In this document: one piece after another, positions 6,458-13,035 of the stretch
Layout of the letters: the number at the start of each line of letters is the position of its first letter
Numbering within the stretch: position 1 is the stretch's first letter
DNA from: a virus
Strand: one strand, 5' to 3'
Virus record (IMG/VR): IMGVR_UViG_3300044971_001761
Span: 1 to 27,210 of that record
DNA length: 27,210 bases
Position numbers and translations under genes: made by a program
The notes under the pieces: model-generated
The model's database searches: none
What the model saw: only the letters and a program-made list of their open reading frames with translations
What the model was told of the DNA's origin: nothing

Positions 6458-6940
6458 ATGAAACAAATCAACGAAATCGAAGCATTGTTCGACCAAATGA
6501 ACGCCGAAATGGAAGAACTGAAAGCGACATACCAGAAACGCGGCCAAGAAATTTTCAAACTTGCATTCAAAGAATTCTTTGATGCAAATCCTGAGGTAAA
6601 GGTTGTCGGCTGGCGTCAATACACTCCATACTTCAATGATGGAGATGCATGTACATTCAATTGCTATGCATCATACGCATTTGTTTCCAATGCAGTGGAC
6701 TATGATAGTGTCCGGTATGGTGAATATGAAGGTGATGATGAAACTGTTTGGATCAATGATCCCGACTATGGTGATCACAATGAAGAATTGATTCCTGATT
6801 CCGTTTCTGCGAATAGTGAAGCATTGCGCAAATTGCTTTCTAAGATTTCGGATGATGTGTTCCTTGACATGTTCGGCGATCACTGCAAGGTGTTTGCGAC
6901 CCGTGAAGGTTTTGATGTTCAAGAATATGACCACGACTAA
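6458..6940 (+). CDS. Unknown acidic phage protein, 160 aa
   Basis: An N-terminal coiled coil (EIEALFDQMNAEMEELKATY) is followed by a globular part with GWRQYTPYFNDGDACTF, a strongly acidic middle (EYEGDDETVWINDPDYGD) and a helical end. It resembles hypothetical proteins of T4-like phages. GGAG lies eight bases before the ATG and the last codons overlap the next gene. An acidic surface of this kind could mimic DNA, but nothing else supports that. Confidence 0.7.
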   Translation: MKQINEIEALFDQMNAEMEELKATYQKRGQEIFKLAFKEFFDANPEVKVVGWRQYTPYFNDGDACTFNCYASYAFVSNAVDYDSVRYGEYEGDDETVWINDPDYGDHNEELIPDSVSANSEALRKLLSKISDDVFLDMFGDHCKVFATREGFDVQEYDHD

Positions 6941-7169
6941 TACGCGAATCCAAGAATTTATTCTGGAAGCAACAGTGACGACTGATGTGTATAATCCTGA
7001 TACAGGTATTACACATTACCGTGAATTCTTTGACCATGAAAAGTTTGCTGAGTTGATTGTGAAGGAATGTGCCGAAGTTGCTCAGATGAACACTCCCGAT
7101 ACCGAGGAGTGTGAATATACACATCTTATCAGTGAAAAGATAAAAGAACATTTCGGAATTGAAGAATGA
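6927..7169 (+). CDS. FAELIV-family small protein, 80 aa
   Basis: MTTTNTRIQEFILEATVTTD starts it, with EKFAELIVKECAEVAQ in the centre and KEHFGIEE at the end. It is one of six clear copies of this family in the window. An upstream ATG at 6915 has the better placed GAAGG and would add four residues (MFKN). The stop overlaps the next ATG. Confidence 0.75.
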   Translation: MTTTNTRIQEFILEATVTTDVYNPDTGITHYREFFDHEKFAELIVKECAEVAQMNTPDTEECEYTHLISEKIKEHFGIEE

Positions 7170-7624
7170 ACGCAACTAACCCTATTGAAACCCTAGCTGG
7201 CTGTATGGCTCATGCCGCATATGTGGCGTTTCCTGAATACAAGTATCAAGACCGCGACTGGGCCAAACATGATAAGTGGCGAGCTACGCTGACGCGAGAA
7301 GAAATGAAAACAGCGGTAGCACCAGCCGATTGTTTTGTTGAGAAGTCTCGCAAGCATTCATTATATGACTTGACTGTGTACAATATGTTTCCACAGACCT
7401 GGAGTAGCACAGCACTAGGCTTCGGTGGGATTGGTGGTCAAGCTATTACCAGTGCATATGTTTGTATCATTGAAAGCGACTTGGTTGGTGGCTTTGCAGT
7501 GTACTTTGGTGGTAGACCGGCTTATGTTATCAACCGACCTAATGAAAAGTTTATAGAAGACATTGAGCGACACCGTATGGTAGATGCCAAGTTAGGAAAG
7601 GCTACGTATGAACGAACGAATTAA
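7166..7624 (+). CDS. Unknown phage protein, 152 aa
   Basis: The first half (MAHAAYVAFPEYKYQDRDW) is helical and aromatic. The second half is glycine-rich and beta-like (TALGFGGIGGQAITSAY, FAVYFGGRPAYVINRP). It looks like a fusion of a short N-terminal module to a conserved phage beta domain, but I cannot name either. Its last 17 bases overlap the next member of the FAELIV family, so the two are coupled. Confidence 0.65.
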   Translation: MNATNPIETLAGCMAHAAYVAFPEYKYQDRDWAKHDKWRATLTREEMKTAVAPADCFVEKSRKHSLYDLTVYNMFPQTWSSTALGFGGIGGQAITSAYVCIIESDLVGGFAVYFGGRPAYVINRPNEKFIEDIERHRMVDAKLGKATYERTN

Positions 7625-7886
7625 AGACCTTGCAAGAGAAGCCGGCTATTACCTTTATGATCTAACTGAAACACATGAAATCAAAACTGTTGAAACTGAC
7701 AGTACAGACGAGTGGATCACATTAGAAAAGTTTGCCGAGCTAATTGTTCAGGAATGTGCTAGAATTGCCAGAGCAACACCTTTTCCAGATACTGATGTTG
7801 AAGTTAGAAAAACGTTCGGACATACATGGGATATGGCTGCTAGTGAAGCTGGTCGTGAAATTGTAAATCATTTTGGAGTTAAGTAA
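7608..7886 (+). CDS. FAELIV-family small protein, 92 aa
   Basis: Begins MNERIKDLAREAGYYLYDL, contains LEKFAELIVQECARIARA and ends IVNHFGVK. This is the longest variable middle of the family. Its first 20 bases are nearly identical to those at 14143 and 14618. Function unknown. Confidence 0.78.
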   Translation: MNERIKDLAREAGYYLYDLTETHEIKTVETDSTDEWITLEKFAELIVQECARIARATPFPDTDVEVRKTFGHTWDMAASEAGREIVNHFGVK

Positions 7887-8050
7887 TGTGGAATAAATTT
7901 AAATCATTGCCGTTGTCTGTGCAGTTATCAATCGGATTCCTAATCGGACTTTTGACTGTTGCCATTATAGTATTTCCGCCAGCGGGTATTGTACTTGGAA
8001 CAATTGTAGCCGGTTTCAGGGTGTTCATCTATTTGACTGATGGTGTGTAA
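7886..8050 (+). CDS. Small membrane protein, 54 aa
   Basis: MWNKFKSLPLSVQLSIGFLI, then a continuous hydrophobic stretch to about residue 45, enough for two close helices (residues 14-29 and 33-47), with PPAG as the turn. The start shares a base with the stop before (TAATG). TTTTGGAG precedes it. Function unknown. Confidence 0.65.
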   Translation: MWNKFKSLPLSVQLSIGFLIGLLTVAIIVFPPAGIVLGTIVAGFRVFIYLTDGV

Positions 8051-8051
8051 T

Positions 8052-8204
8052 ATGAGCAACCTTTGGTTCAATATTAGATTTGGTACCAGACACTGGCAGT
8101 GGGGTCCTGATGGTATGTCATGGAGAGTGAATCCCTATTTTATAGAGAATGCACCCACAAAGTGGTTTGAAATATACTGTTTGTTTGGAAGAGTGCCGGA
8201 ATGA
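8052..8204 (+). CDS. Unknown small protein, 50 aa
   Basis: MSNLWFNIRFGTRHWQWGPD, rich in Trp, ending CLFGRVPE. No family recognised. It is one base after the preceding stop and overlaps the next start by ATGA. The Shine-Dalgarno is poor, so coupling is likely. Confidence 0.55.
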   Translation: MSNLWFNIRFGTRHWQWGPDGMSWRVNPYFIENAPTKWFEIYCLFGRVPE

Positions 8205-8422
8205 CTAAAAAGAAAGAAGCAAAGAAGTTTATGTATGGCGTAGGCTTCTATTGGGAAGGCGATAGCGGTCACGTAGGTCTGTATGCATCTGGTAGCGAAG
8301 TCTTTTATGGCACAATGGAAGAAGCCAAGAACTTCCAAGCATACTGTCAGTCACGCCCAGATAACAGAGGTAAGGAAAAGCGCGAGTATAAGATATTCCA
8401 ACTTATCGAGGTACCAGAGTGA
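8201..8422 (+). CDS. Unknown basic small protein, 73 aa
   Basis: MTKKKEAKKFMYGVGFYWEG, a lysine-rich start then a beta-rich segment and EKREYKIFQLIEVPE. No motif recognised. It belongs to a chain of overlapping genes from 7608 to 9414, each start overlapping or touching the previous stop. Confidence 0.62.
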   Translation: MTKKKEAKKFMYGVGFYWEGDSGHVGLYASGSEVFYGTMEEAKNFQAYCQSRPDNRGKEKREYKIFQLIEVPE

Positions 8423-8637
8423 ATCAACCCATAACATTTTATAACACCAGTTTCACAGGTGTATTACCCACCTCAGCCGTGGGTAAAGGCGTTATAAACA
8501 AAACAGTCTGGGAACAAACCACGTATCCCAATGGCTCAGTAGTCACCAGAAGCTATCATGATACCATTGAAGTGTATGATAAAAATGCAGTCGTGACCAA
8601 ACACAATCAACAAAACATTATAGACATGATGGTATGA
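8419..8637 (+). CDS. Unknown small protein, GTG start, 72 aa
   Basis: Starts with GTG at 8419, which overlaps the TGA of the gene before as GTGA. The peptide MNQPITFYNTSFTGVLPTSA is followed by a beta-rich, polar segment and ends NIIDMMV. No recognised domain. The GTG overlap is the only start in frame that fits the tight spacing. Confidence 0.58.
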   Translation: MNQPITFYNTSFTGVLPTSAVGKGVINKTVWEQTTYPNGSVVTRSYHDTIEVYDKNAVVTKHNQQNIIDMMV

Positions 8638-8828
8638 ACGATAAAGACAATATCAAAGCTGGCGCAGATATGAACGCAGGTGATGGTGGTTATAGAATAG
8701 GCACTCAGGAAGCATATGAGGAGTTTGTAAAGCTCCGAAACGAAGCCATAGCACTAGCCAAAAAAGAAGGTATCAAAGAACGCCACTATACCAACTCAGG
8801 TAAACCGATTGACTTTCCTGATAGATGA
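8634..8828 (+). CDS. Unknown small protein, 64 aa
   Basis: MNDKDNIKAGADMNAGDGGY, then a helical EAYEEFVKLRNEAIALAKKE and the end GKPIDFPDR. Overlaps the previous stop (ATGA) and its last 20 bases overlap the next gene. No function assigned. Confidence 0.58.
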   Translation: MNDKDNIKAGADMNAGDGGYRIGTQEAYEEFVKLRNEAIALAKKEGIKERHYTNSGKPIDFPDR

Positions 8829-9414
8829 CAAAGATGTTTGGCATACATTAGATGCTGACGATCTTTGGATTTATGATAAGCTAATCCTAGCCAAGAAACT
8901 TGGATATAAAGCCGCGCCCGCAGGTGTTCCAGTTGATAGCCCTAATTGGTACATTGTTCGCCCTATAACCAATCTCCGCATGATGAGTCGTGGTGCAGCA
9001 AAGCAATGGCTAACGCCCAATGATGTTAACGCAATTCCAGATGGTTATTTTTGGTGTGAGTTTTTCACTGGTGACCATATCTCAGTAGACTATCATTATG
9101 GTCAACAACACATTTGTGTACAAGGGTTTAGAAACAGTGATAGGCTTGATAGATTTTGCAGATGGACTAAAATAGATAAGCACATTCCAATACCACTTCC
9201 GCTAAAGCACTTATCAGAAAAATACGAATGGATCAATGTAGAGTATGTTGGTGGTAATCCGATTGAAGTCCATGCAAGGTACAATGACGACTTCACCAAC
9301 CATTCATGCAACACTATAATACCCGTTTGGAAAAACGAATCCATTGAGCAACCACCAGGTTCTTCATGGTACGAATCGCCCTCAGCAGAACGATTAGGAT
9401 TTTGGATATACTAA
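8809..9414 (+). CDS. Conserved-type phage protein, 201 aa, TTG start; possibly ATP-grasp-like
   Basis: Contains LILAKKLGYKAAPAGVPV, YIVRPITNLRMMSRGA, the signature IPDGYFWCEFFTGDHISVDY and, near the end, VEYVGGNPIEVHARYNDDF. This order (RPI...SRGA...GYFWCEFF...G..HISVDY...GG.PIEVH.R.N) is shared by phage hypotheticals and recalls the nucleotide-binding halves of ATP-grasp enzymes, but this is an inference from pattern. There is no ATG before codon 54; I use TTG 8809, with CAGG eight bases upstream, inside the end of the previous gene. Confidence 0.66.
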   Translation: MTFLIDDKDVWHTLDADDLWIYDKLILAKKLGYKAAPAGVPVDSPNWYIVRPITNLRMMSRGAAKQWLTPNDVNAIPDGYFWCEFFTGDHISVDYHYGQQHICVQGFRNSDRLDRFCRWTKIDKHIPIPLPLKHLSEKYEWINVEYVGGNPIEVHARYNDDFTNHSCNTIIPVWKNESIEQPPGSSWYESPSAERLGFWIY

Positions 9415-9456
9415 AAGTAATACTTTAGTCTTACACCAAGTTTAGTCAGGTATTGG

Positions 9457-9484
9457 TTGACACTTACCGGAAACCTGGTATAAT
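9457..9484 (+). promoter_or_regulatory. Sigma70 promoter cassette 4
   Basis: TTGACA (9457-9462), 16 bp with ACCGGAAACCTGG, TATAAT (9479-9484) and leader AGAGCCATAGACAG. The upstream ACTTT element is present but lies further away than in other copies. Confidence 0.9.
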
Positions 9485-9513
9485 AGAGCCATAGACAGTA
9501 AGAAAGACAAATC

Positions 9514-9702
9514 ATGGCCTTCGAATCAAAAATCCTCTCCCTTGTTGCTAAAGTCACCACCGATGCTGAATTCACCAGCGGTACTCTTTTCGTGACATGC
9601 ACTCCACGTGAGGCCGCTAAAATCCAAACGATTTTGGAAAATCCCGCTTACGGCGTGATTGTCTCTCCTGTTGGTGATCAATTTGCTTTTGACTTTGTTT
9701 GA
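9514..9702 (+). CDS. Unknown small protein, 62 aa
   Basis: MAFESKILSLVAKVTTDAEF is followed by a beta-alpha-beta-like segment, TPREAAKIQTILENPAYG, and ends FAFDFV. It is the first gene after cassette 4 and has only the purine-rich GAAAGA as ribosome site, as do most first genes after cassettes. No family recognised. Confidence 0.65.
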   Translation: MAFESKILSLVAKVTTDAEFTSGTLFVTCTPREAAKIQTILENPAYGVIVSPVGDQFAFDFV

Positions 9703-9713
9703 TTGGAGTTTTT

Positions 9714-9797
9714 ATGTTTGAATTTTTAGTCGTTGTTTGTGTTGTGTTGGTCTTGGTTGGTGGCACTGTTAGTGGCTCCGTTGAGACCTTAGGTTAA
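9714..9797 (+). CDS. Single-span membrane peptide, 27 aa
   Basis: MFEFLVVVCVVLVLVGGTVS followed by GSVETLG. One hydrophobic helix. GATTGGAG lies eight bases before the ATG. Function unknown; it is one of at least seven tiny membrane proteins in the island. Confidence 0.55.
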   Translation: MFEFLVVVCVVLVLVGGTVSGSVETLG

Positions 9798-9816
9798 TCC
9801 TTTCATTGGAGTTATC

Positions 9817-10113
9817 ATGAAAATCGCTCGGACTATTCTTGATCAAATTGGATATCTAGACCCATGGGCTATGTATGCTTGGGGTGCAGTAGACCTCACT
9901 GATATGGGTGATGGCTTACAATTTAAAACAACTGGTATGACACCATTCAAAGGTTTGGTGTATATCCAATACAAGCCTTGCCCTGACCTGTATAACATCA
10001 CATTTATGCAAGTCCGTAAGGTCAAAGGCGTTCCTACAGTGAAAGTCCGCAAGATAGTGGTGGACGTATATGCTGAGGACTTGATTCGTACCATTGACGA
10101 ATTCGTAGGATGA
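9817..10113 (+). CDS. Conserved-type accessory protein, 98 aa
   Basis: [20 protein letters not shown] and then a beta-rich segment, [20 protein letters not shown] and [15 protein letters not shown]. The frame I..TI.DQ.G......GA.DL......L.F......F.GL..I.....DLY......R..KG.......VYAE.L matches a family of small proteins common on phages and plasmids with unknown function. Its last 36 bases recur at 10776-10812. ATTGGAG precedes the ATG. Confidence 0.68.
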   Translation: MKIARTILDQIGYLDPWAMYAWGAVDLTDMGDGLQFKTTGMTPFKGLVYIQYKPCPDLYNITFMQVRKVKGVPTVKVRKIVVDVYAEDLIRTIDEFVG

Positions 10114-10114
10114 T
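10078..10114 (+). repeat. 37-bp duplicated segment, first copy (gene end plus Shine-Dalgarno)
   Basis: This stretch encodes the last residues of the 98-aa protein ([11 protein letters not shown]) and carries the AGGA used by the next gene. It matches 10776-10812 at 36 of 37 positions, the one difference being T10086 against C10784. Confidence 0.9.
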
Positions 10115-10118
10115 CCAA

Positions 10119-10316
10119 ATGAAATTCAAACTAGGTGACACCGTTAGAAAAGTGTCTGGCTCACAGTGGCATGGCACCATTGTGGGAACTTATAGCACCA
10201 AACTTACACCAGAAGGCTATGCTGTGGAAAGTTTCACAGAGGTGGGTTCAGTCCAGATTTATCCAGCTAAGGCGTTGGAACTATTCACACCCAATAAAAA
10301 GAGTACTTCCGACTGA
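10119..10316 (+). CDS. Homologue of type II (R67/DfrB) dihydrofolate reductase, 65 aa
   Basis: The sequence [32 protein letters not shown] and GSVQIYP aligns without gaps to plasmid R67 DHFR at a constant offset of 21. Gln46-Ile47-Tyr48 match the catalytic VQIY residues Gln67, Ile68 and Tyr69; Lys11 matches Lys32, which binds cofactor and substrate; Trp17 matches the interface Trp38. Position 45 of R67 (Trp) is Thr here. R67 is a tetramer of SH3-like barrels that reduces dihydrofolate with NADPH and is insensitive to trimethoprim. It would support phage folate metabolism, though ThyX does not release dihydrofolate, so another role is possible. I start at ATG 10119, eight bases after AGGA, not at 10110 where AGGA abuts the ATG. 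The last codons and TGA come from the promoter cassette. Confidence 0.8.
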   Translation: MKFKLGDTVRKVSGSQWHGTIVGTYSTKLTPEGYAVESFTEVGSVQIYPAKALELFTPNKKSTSD

Positions 10317-10317
10317 C

Positions 10318-10345
10318 TTGACAATTACCTATAACCTGGTATAAT
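10318..10345 (+). promoter_or_regulatory. Sigma70 promoter cassette 5
   Basis: TTGACA (10318-10323), 16 bp with ACCTATAACCTGG, TATAAT (10340-10345). The upstream part (GAGTACTTCCGACTGA) codes for the end of the DfrB-like protein, and its TGA is that gene's stop. Confidence 0.92.
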
Positions 10346-10378
10346 AGAGACTTAGATAGAAAGAAACAGGAGTTGGAA

Positions 10379-10756
10379 ATGGCACGTGAAACAGTAGCAC
10401 AACGTAATGCACGATACGCCCAAGAGCGTGAAACATACCTCGCAAAGCAAGTGGATGAATATCCACAGCGCCTCATGCTTGCTCTGGCACGTGCTACAAA
10501 AGCATACTTTGAACTCACTGTAAGTAACAACAACAAGTTCCAACTTACTAACCGTAACGACCGTTATGATTATTTCTCTTTGGCTTACGCACATTCTCCC
10601 GATAGCCAAGAACAATTAGAATCGTTGGAATATGATCTGGATCGCCATGAAGCGGAACTTGCTGAACGTAAGCGCCTGGCCGAAGTAAAGGCAGAGGCAT
10701 TGCGTAAGGTCAATGAATTGTTGACTGCGGAAGAGCGTGAATTGTTGAACTTGTAA
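10379..10756 (+). CDS. Coiled-coil phage protein, 125 aa
   Basis: MARETVAQRNARYAQERETY is followed by helical, heavily charged sequence. Residues about 80-120 (EQLESLEYDLDRHEAELAER and onward) form a likely coiled coil. A CAGGAG site precedes ATG 10379; a TTG six bases upstream is not needed. Function unknown. Confidence 0.68.
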   Translation: MARETVAQRNARYAQERETYLAKQVDEYPQRLMLALARATKAYFELTVSNNNKFQLTNRNDRYDYFSLAYAHSPDSQEQLESLEYDLDRHEAELAERKRLAEVKAEALRKVNELLTAEERELLNL

Positions 10757-10775
10757 ATACTGAGTACTTTCCACT

Positions 10776-10812
10776 GACTTGATCCGTACCATTGACGAAT
10801 TCGTAGGATGAT
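10776..10812 (+). repeat. 37-bp duplicated segment, second copy, fused to a promoter cassette
   Basis: It copies 10078-10114 with one mismatch. Directly upstream is the left half of a promoter cassette (GAGTACTTTCCACTGACTTGA), but after TTGA the sequence changes to the gene-end copy, so this cassette has lost its -35, spacer and -10. The copy still supplies AGGA to the next gene. Confidence 0.85.
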
Positions 10813-10815
10813 ATT

Positions 10816-11019
10816 ATGAAACTGAATAAATTTATTGAACAATTGCAAAAACTCCAAACCGAGGGTCATGGCGATAAGGAAGTTTTCTATCGGCACGGCG
10901 CCTCAGGTGATTGTGGTCCATTGTCCTCAGCATTCATTACCGATGAAGTAGATGGTGATTGTGGTCCATTTGACCTAGACGAAGGTGAAGAGTATGTTTC
11001 CATCTATGCAGGAAATTGA
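10816..11019 (+). CDS. Conserved-type small acidic protein, 67 aa
   Basis: MKLNKFIEQLQKLQTEGHGD followed by a repeat of DCGP (GDCGPLSS, GDCGPFDL) and an acidic end. Proteins of the form LxxFIxxLQxLxxEGHGDxxV are common in phages with unknown role. It has no promoter of its own; AGGA comes from the duplicated segment. Its TGA begins the next cassette. Confidence 0.7.
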   Translation: MKLNKFIEQLQKLQTEGHGDKEVFYRHGASGDCGPLSSAFITDEVDGDCGPFDLDEGEEYVSIYAGN

Positions 11020-11034
11020 GTACTTTTCACTGAC

Positions 11035-11062
11035 TTGACAATTACCTATAACCTGGTATAAT
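11035..11062 (+). promoter_or_regulatory. Sigma70 promoter cassette 6
   Basis: TTGACA (11035-11040), 16 bp with ACCTATAACCTGG, TATAAT (11057-11062), leader AGAGCCATAGACAGAAAGA. Its spacer is identical to cassette 5. Confidence 0.93.
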
Positions 11063-11087
11063 AGAGCCATAGACAGAAAGATTCCAA

Positions 11088-11312
11088 ATGACCAAACAAT
11101 TCGTCCAAGTCAGTGCCCACAAAGATAGCAATAACTTTGCTCACTGGAGCAATCTGAGTATCATGGCAAGCATGGGTCTGACTGCTGAACAGGCCCTGCG
11201 CCGCTTGCAAGCCATGGCTGATAACTACGCACTGAACGGATATACCATTGAGTGGATCCGTGAGGATTTTGATGCCGCTTACGAAGAAATGTACGGAGAC
11301 CTGTTTGTATGA
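11088..11312 (+). CDS. Unknown small protein, 74 aa
   Basis: MTKQFVQVSAHKDSNNFAHW and a helical centre (LTAEQALRRLQAMADNYALN), ending YEEMYGDLFV. It is the first gene of cassette 6 and overlaps the next start by ATGA. No function known. Confidence 0.66.
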   Translation: MTKQFVQVSAHKDSNNFAHWSNLSIMASMGLTAEQALRRLQAMADNYALNGYTIEWIREDFDAAYEEMYGDLFV

Positions 11313-11515
11313 CAAAAGTATACACTGTAGAGTTCCATGACAAGACTATGGACTTCCGTCTGGTGCGATGGACAACCATTAGCCCAGGTATTCGCTCAGG
11401 TGAAGACCTGAAACGGTTTGATTCCGAGGACGAAGCTATGAAAGTGGCGGACTGGATGAACGTGGGCGAAGAGTGGGACCTGTACCACCACCAATTGTGT
11501 GAATTTGATAATTGA
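11309..11515 (+). CDS. Unknown small protein, 68 aa
   Basis: MTKVYTVEFHDKTMDFRLVR then RFDSEDEAMKVADWMNVGE, ending HHQLCEFDN; likely a small alpha/beta domain. The stop TGA is the first triplet of the next cassette (TGAGTACTTTT). Confidence 0.66.
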   Translation: MTKVYTVEFHDKTMDFRLVRWTTISPGIRSGEDLKRFDSEDEAMKVADWMNVGEEWDLYHHQLCEFDN

Positions 11516-11530
11516 GTACTTTTACTGTAC

Positions 11531-11558
11531 TTGACAATTACCAGAAACCTGGTATAAT
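11531..11558 (+). promoter_or_regulatory. Sigma70 promoter cassette 7
   Basis: TTGACA (11531-11536), 16 bp with inverted repeat ACCAG-AAAC-CTGGT running into the -10, TATAAT (11553-11558), leader AGAACCATACCAGA. Upstream inverted repeat AGTAC/GTACT. Confidence 0.93.
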
Positions 11559-11585
11559 AGAACCATACCAGATAGAAAGACACCA

Positions 11586-11741
11586 ATGAGAACTTACCAA
11601 GCATTCTACAAAAACCGCGTTATCACCGTAACTGCATCCACCTCATATGAGGCGCAGTTGAAAGCCGCAGCCGTGTTCAAGGCACGTAAGTCCTATGATG
11701 TGGCTATCGTGTTGGCTGATACACCCGTTTTTATTGATTGA
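11586..11741 (+). CDS. Conserved-type small phage protein, 51 aa
   Basis: MRTYQAFYKNRVITVTASTS, then YEAQLKAAAVFKARKSYDVA. The pattern TSYEAQ.KAA..FKA.KSYDV is frequent in phage proteins of unknown function. GAAAGACACCA lies before the ATG, and an AAGGAA after it serves the next gene. Confidence 0.72.
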   Translation: MRTYQAFYKNRVITVTASTSYEAQLKAAAVFKARKSYDVAIVLADTPVFID

Positions 11742-11753
11742 AGGAAACCTACC

Positions 11754-12265
11754 ATGAATGACAAAGAAGCATTGAAGCTGGCGCTGGAGGCGTTGGAGTG
11801 GAACATGGACTATCTACCATCGCAAGGTCACGGCACATCAATGGCGAGTAAAGCCATCACCGCCATCAAGCAAGCCCTTGAAGCACCTGTGCAGAAACGC
11901 CCACCCAACTGTGGAACGGGCTATTGTTCGTGCGTTGAATGCGTGATGGAACCCGCAGCACAGCCAGCACAGCAAGAGCCGATTAACGTAGCGCAAGCCT
12001 ATGCGATGGCTCAGGTCTGCTTAGATTTGCATGATGCCCTCGGCTGCAAGTGGGGTGACAACCCGTATCTTGCAATAGACCGACTCAAAACCGCAGCACC
12101 TGTGCAGGAGCCTGTGGCGTGGCGTGGCGTGTGAGATTCCACTACGGCACGGATGGTATGGCTAAACGAATTGGTGATTGGAAACTTTATGGATATTCAC
12201 CGACTCCCGAGGAAGACAAAGAAATCGAACCCCTCTACACCACCCCACCCCAGAACCATGTTTGA
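11754..12265 (+). pseudogene. Prophage-type KEALKLALEALE protein, frameshifted
   Basis: The intact frame (11754-12134, 126 aa) begins MNDKEALKLALEALEWNMDY and has AITAIKQALEAPVQ, a cysteine pair region (CGTGYCSCVEC) and AAPVQEPVAWRGV, then a stop. This is the layout of small proteins common in Burkholderiales and other proteobacterial prophages, which normally continue past EPVAW to a PLYTTPP end. That end is here in another frame (12131-12265: FHYGTDGMAKRIGDWKLYGY, then EPLYTTPPQNHV). The break falls in three tandem copies of GTGGC, suggesting slippage. The base composition is richer in G and C than the neighbours. The 126-aa product may still be made. Confidence 0.72.
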
Positions 12266-12374
12266 CTTTATACTAGCCTTGATACAGGCCATTTTGATTT
12301 TCCTGATCCTATCTTTATGGGTGATGTTAGCCGTCATACCTGGAATCTACCACCTAGTGAAATTAGTACTTTAG
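12258..12374 (+). CDS. Single-span membrane peptide, 38 aa
   Basis: MFDFILALIQAILIFLILSL and a further hydrophobic segment ending IYHLVKLVL. The ATG overlaps the last codons of the frameshifted gene (CATGTTTGA). No clear Shine-Dalgarno. Its stop TAG overlaps the start of the next cassette. Function unknown. Confidence 0.5.
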   Translation: MFDFILALIQAILIFLILSLWVMLAVIPGIYHLVKLVL

Positions 12375-12380
12375 TCTGAC

Positions 12381-12408
12381 TTGACAATTACCAGAAACCT
12401 GGTATAAT
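12381..12408 (+). promoter_or_regulatory. Sigma70 promoter cassette 8
   Basis: TTGACA (12381-12386), 16 bp with ACCAGAAACCTGG, TATAAT (12403-12408), leader AGAGCCATACACCAGAG. Confidence 0.92.
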
Positions 12409-12436
12409 AGAGCCATACACCAGAGAAGGAAAGAAC

Positions 12437-12673
12437 ATGTACACAACAATTTGGTCAGGCCGCAATGTCCGTGCTGCACTGACAGTAAAGGTGCTCCAAG
12501 AGTCACCAGCAGCTATCAAATTTGTAGTAGCAGATAATGAAAAAGCTACCTTTTGGTTGCCAAAGAAAGCATTGAAAATGGTGGATGAATGCTATGACTT
12601 AGCATTTTGGTTCACAAAAGGTGAGTACCTGGCCAGTCTGTTCAACCGCTATGCTAACCACTATAAGACTTAA
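12437..12673 (+). CDS. Unknown phage protein, 78 aa
   Basis: MYTTIWSGRNVRAALTVKVL followed by a beta strand segment and WLPKKALKMVDECYDLAFW. No recognised family. GAAGGAAAGAAC precedes the ATG. It is first after cassette 8, and the next gene is ten bases on. Confidence 0.68.
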   Translation: MYTTIWSGRNVRAALTVKVLQESPAAIKFVVADNEKATFWLPKKALKMVDECYDLAFWFTKGEYLASLFNRYANHYKT

Positions 12674-12682
12674 TAGGAGAAA

Positions 12683-12826
12683 ATGATGTTAATGATTAGT
12701 TTGATTTTGTATGCCGTCCTTGGCCTAGTGCTGGGTCTTTTGGGTATCAATGTGATTGAAAAGCCCATTGAATTCATAGCGATTATGGCTCTAGTCGCAA
12801 TGATTGATTTGAAGGGAAGTATGTGA
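12683..12826 (+). CDS. Small membrane protein, 47 aa
   Basis: MMLMISLILYAVLGLVLGLL forms a first helix and FIAIMALVAMIDL a second, with INVIEKPIE between. AGGAGAAAA precedes the ATG. The stop TGA overlaps the GTG of the following gene. Function unknown. Confidence 0.62.
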   Translation: MMLMISLILYAVLGLVLGLLGINVIEKPIEFIAIMALVAMIDLKGSM

Positions 12827-13035
12827 GTGAACGAATAAAAGAACTTGCTGAACAGGCTACTAGAAGCAAATACTGGAATGCCACAACTCAGGTAATGATT
12901 GAAGATTTTGATAAAGAAAAGTTCGCCCAGTTGATTGTGGCAGAATGTGCCGAGATTGCACTTACTGATGGACAAGCAACTGGTAACTTTGAGGTCTTCA
13001 ATAAGATTACAAAACATTTCGGAGTTGAAGAATGA
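12823..13035 (+). CDS. FAELIV-family small protein, GTG start, 70 aa
   Basis: Begins MSERIKELAEQATRSKYWNA, contains KEKFAQLIVAECAEIAL and ends KHFGVEE. It starts at GTG 12823, overlapping the previous stop, where other copies have ATG. The last 24 bases match those at 14618's gene almost exactly. Confidence 0.78.
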   Translation: MSERIKELAEQATRSKYWNATTQVMIEDFDKEKFAQLIVAECAEIALTDGQATGNFEVFNKITKHFGVEE

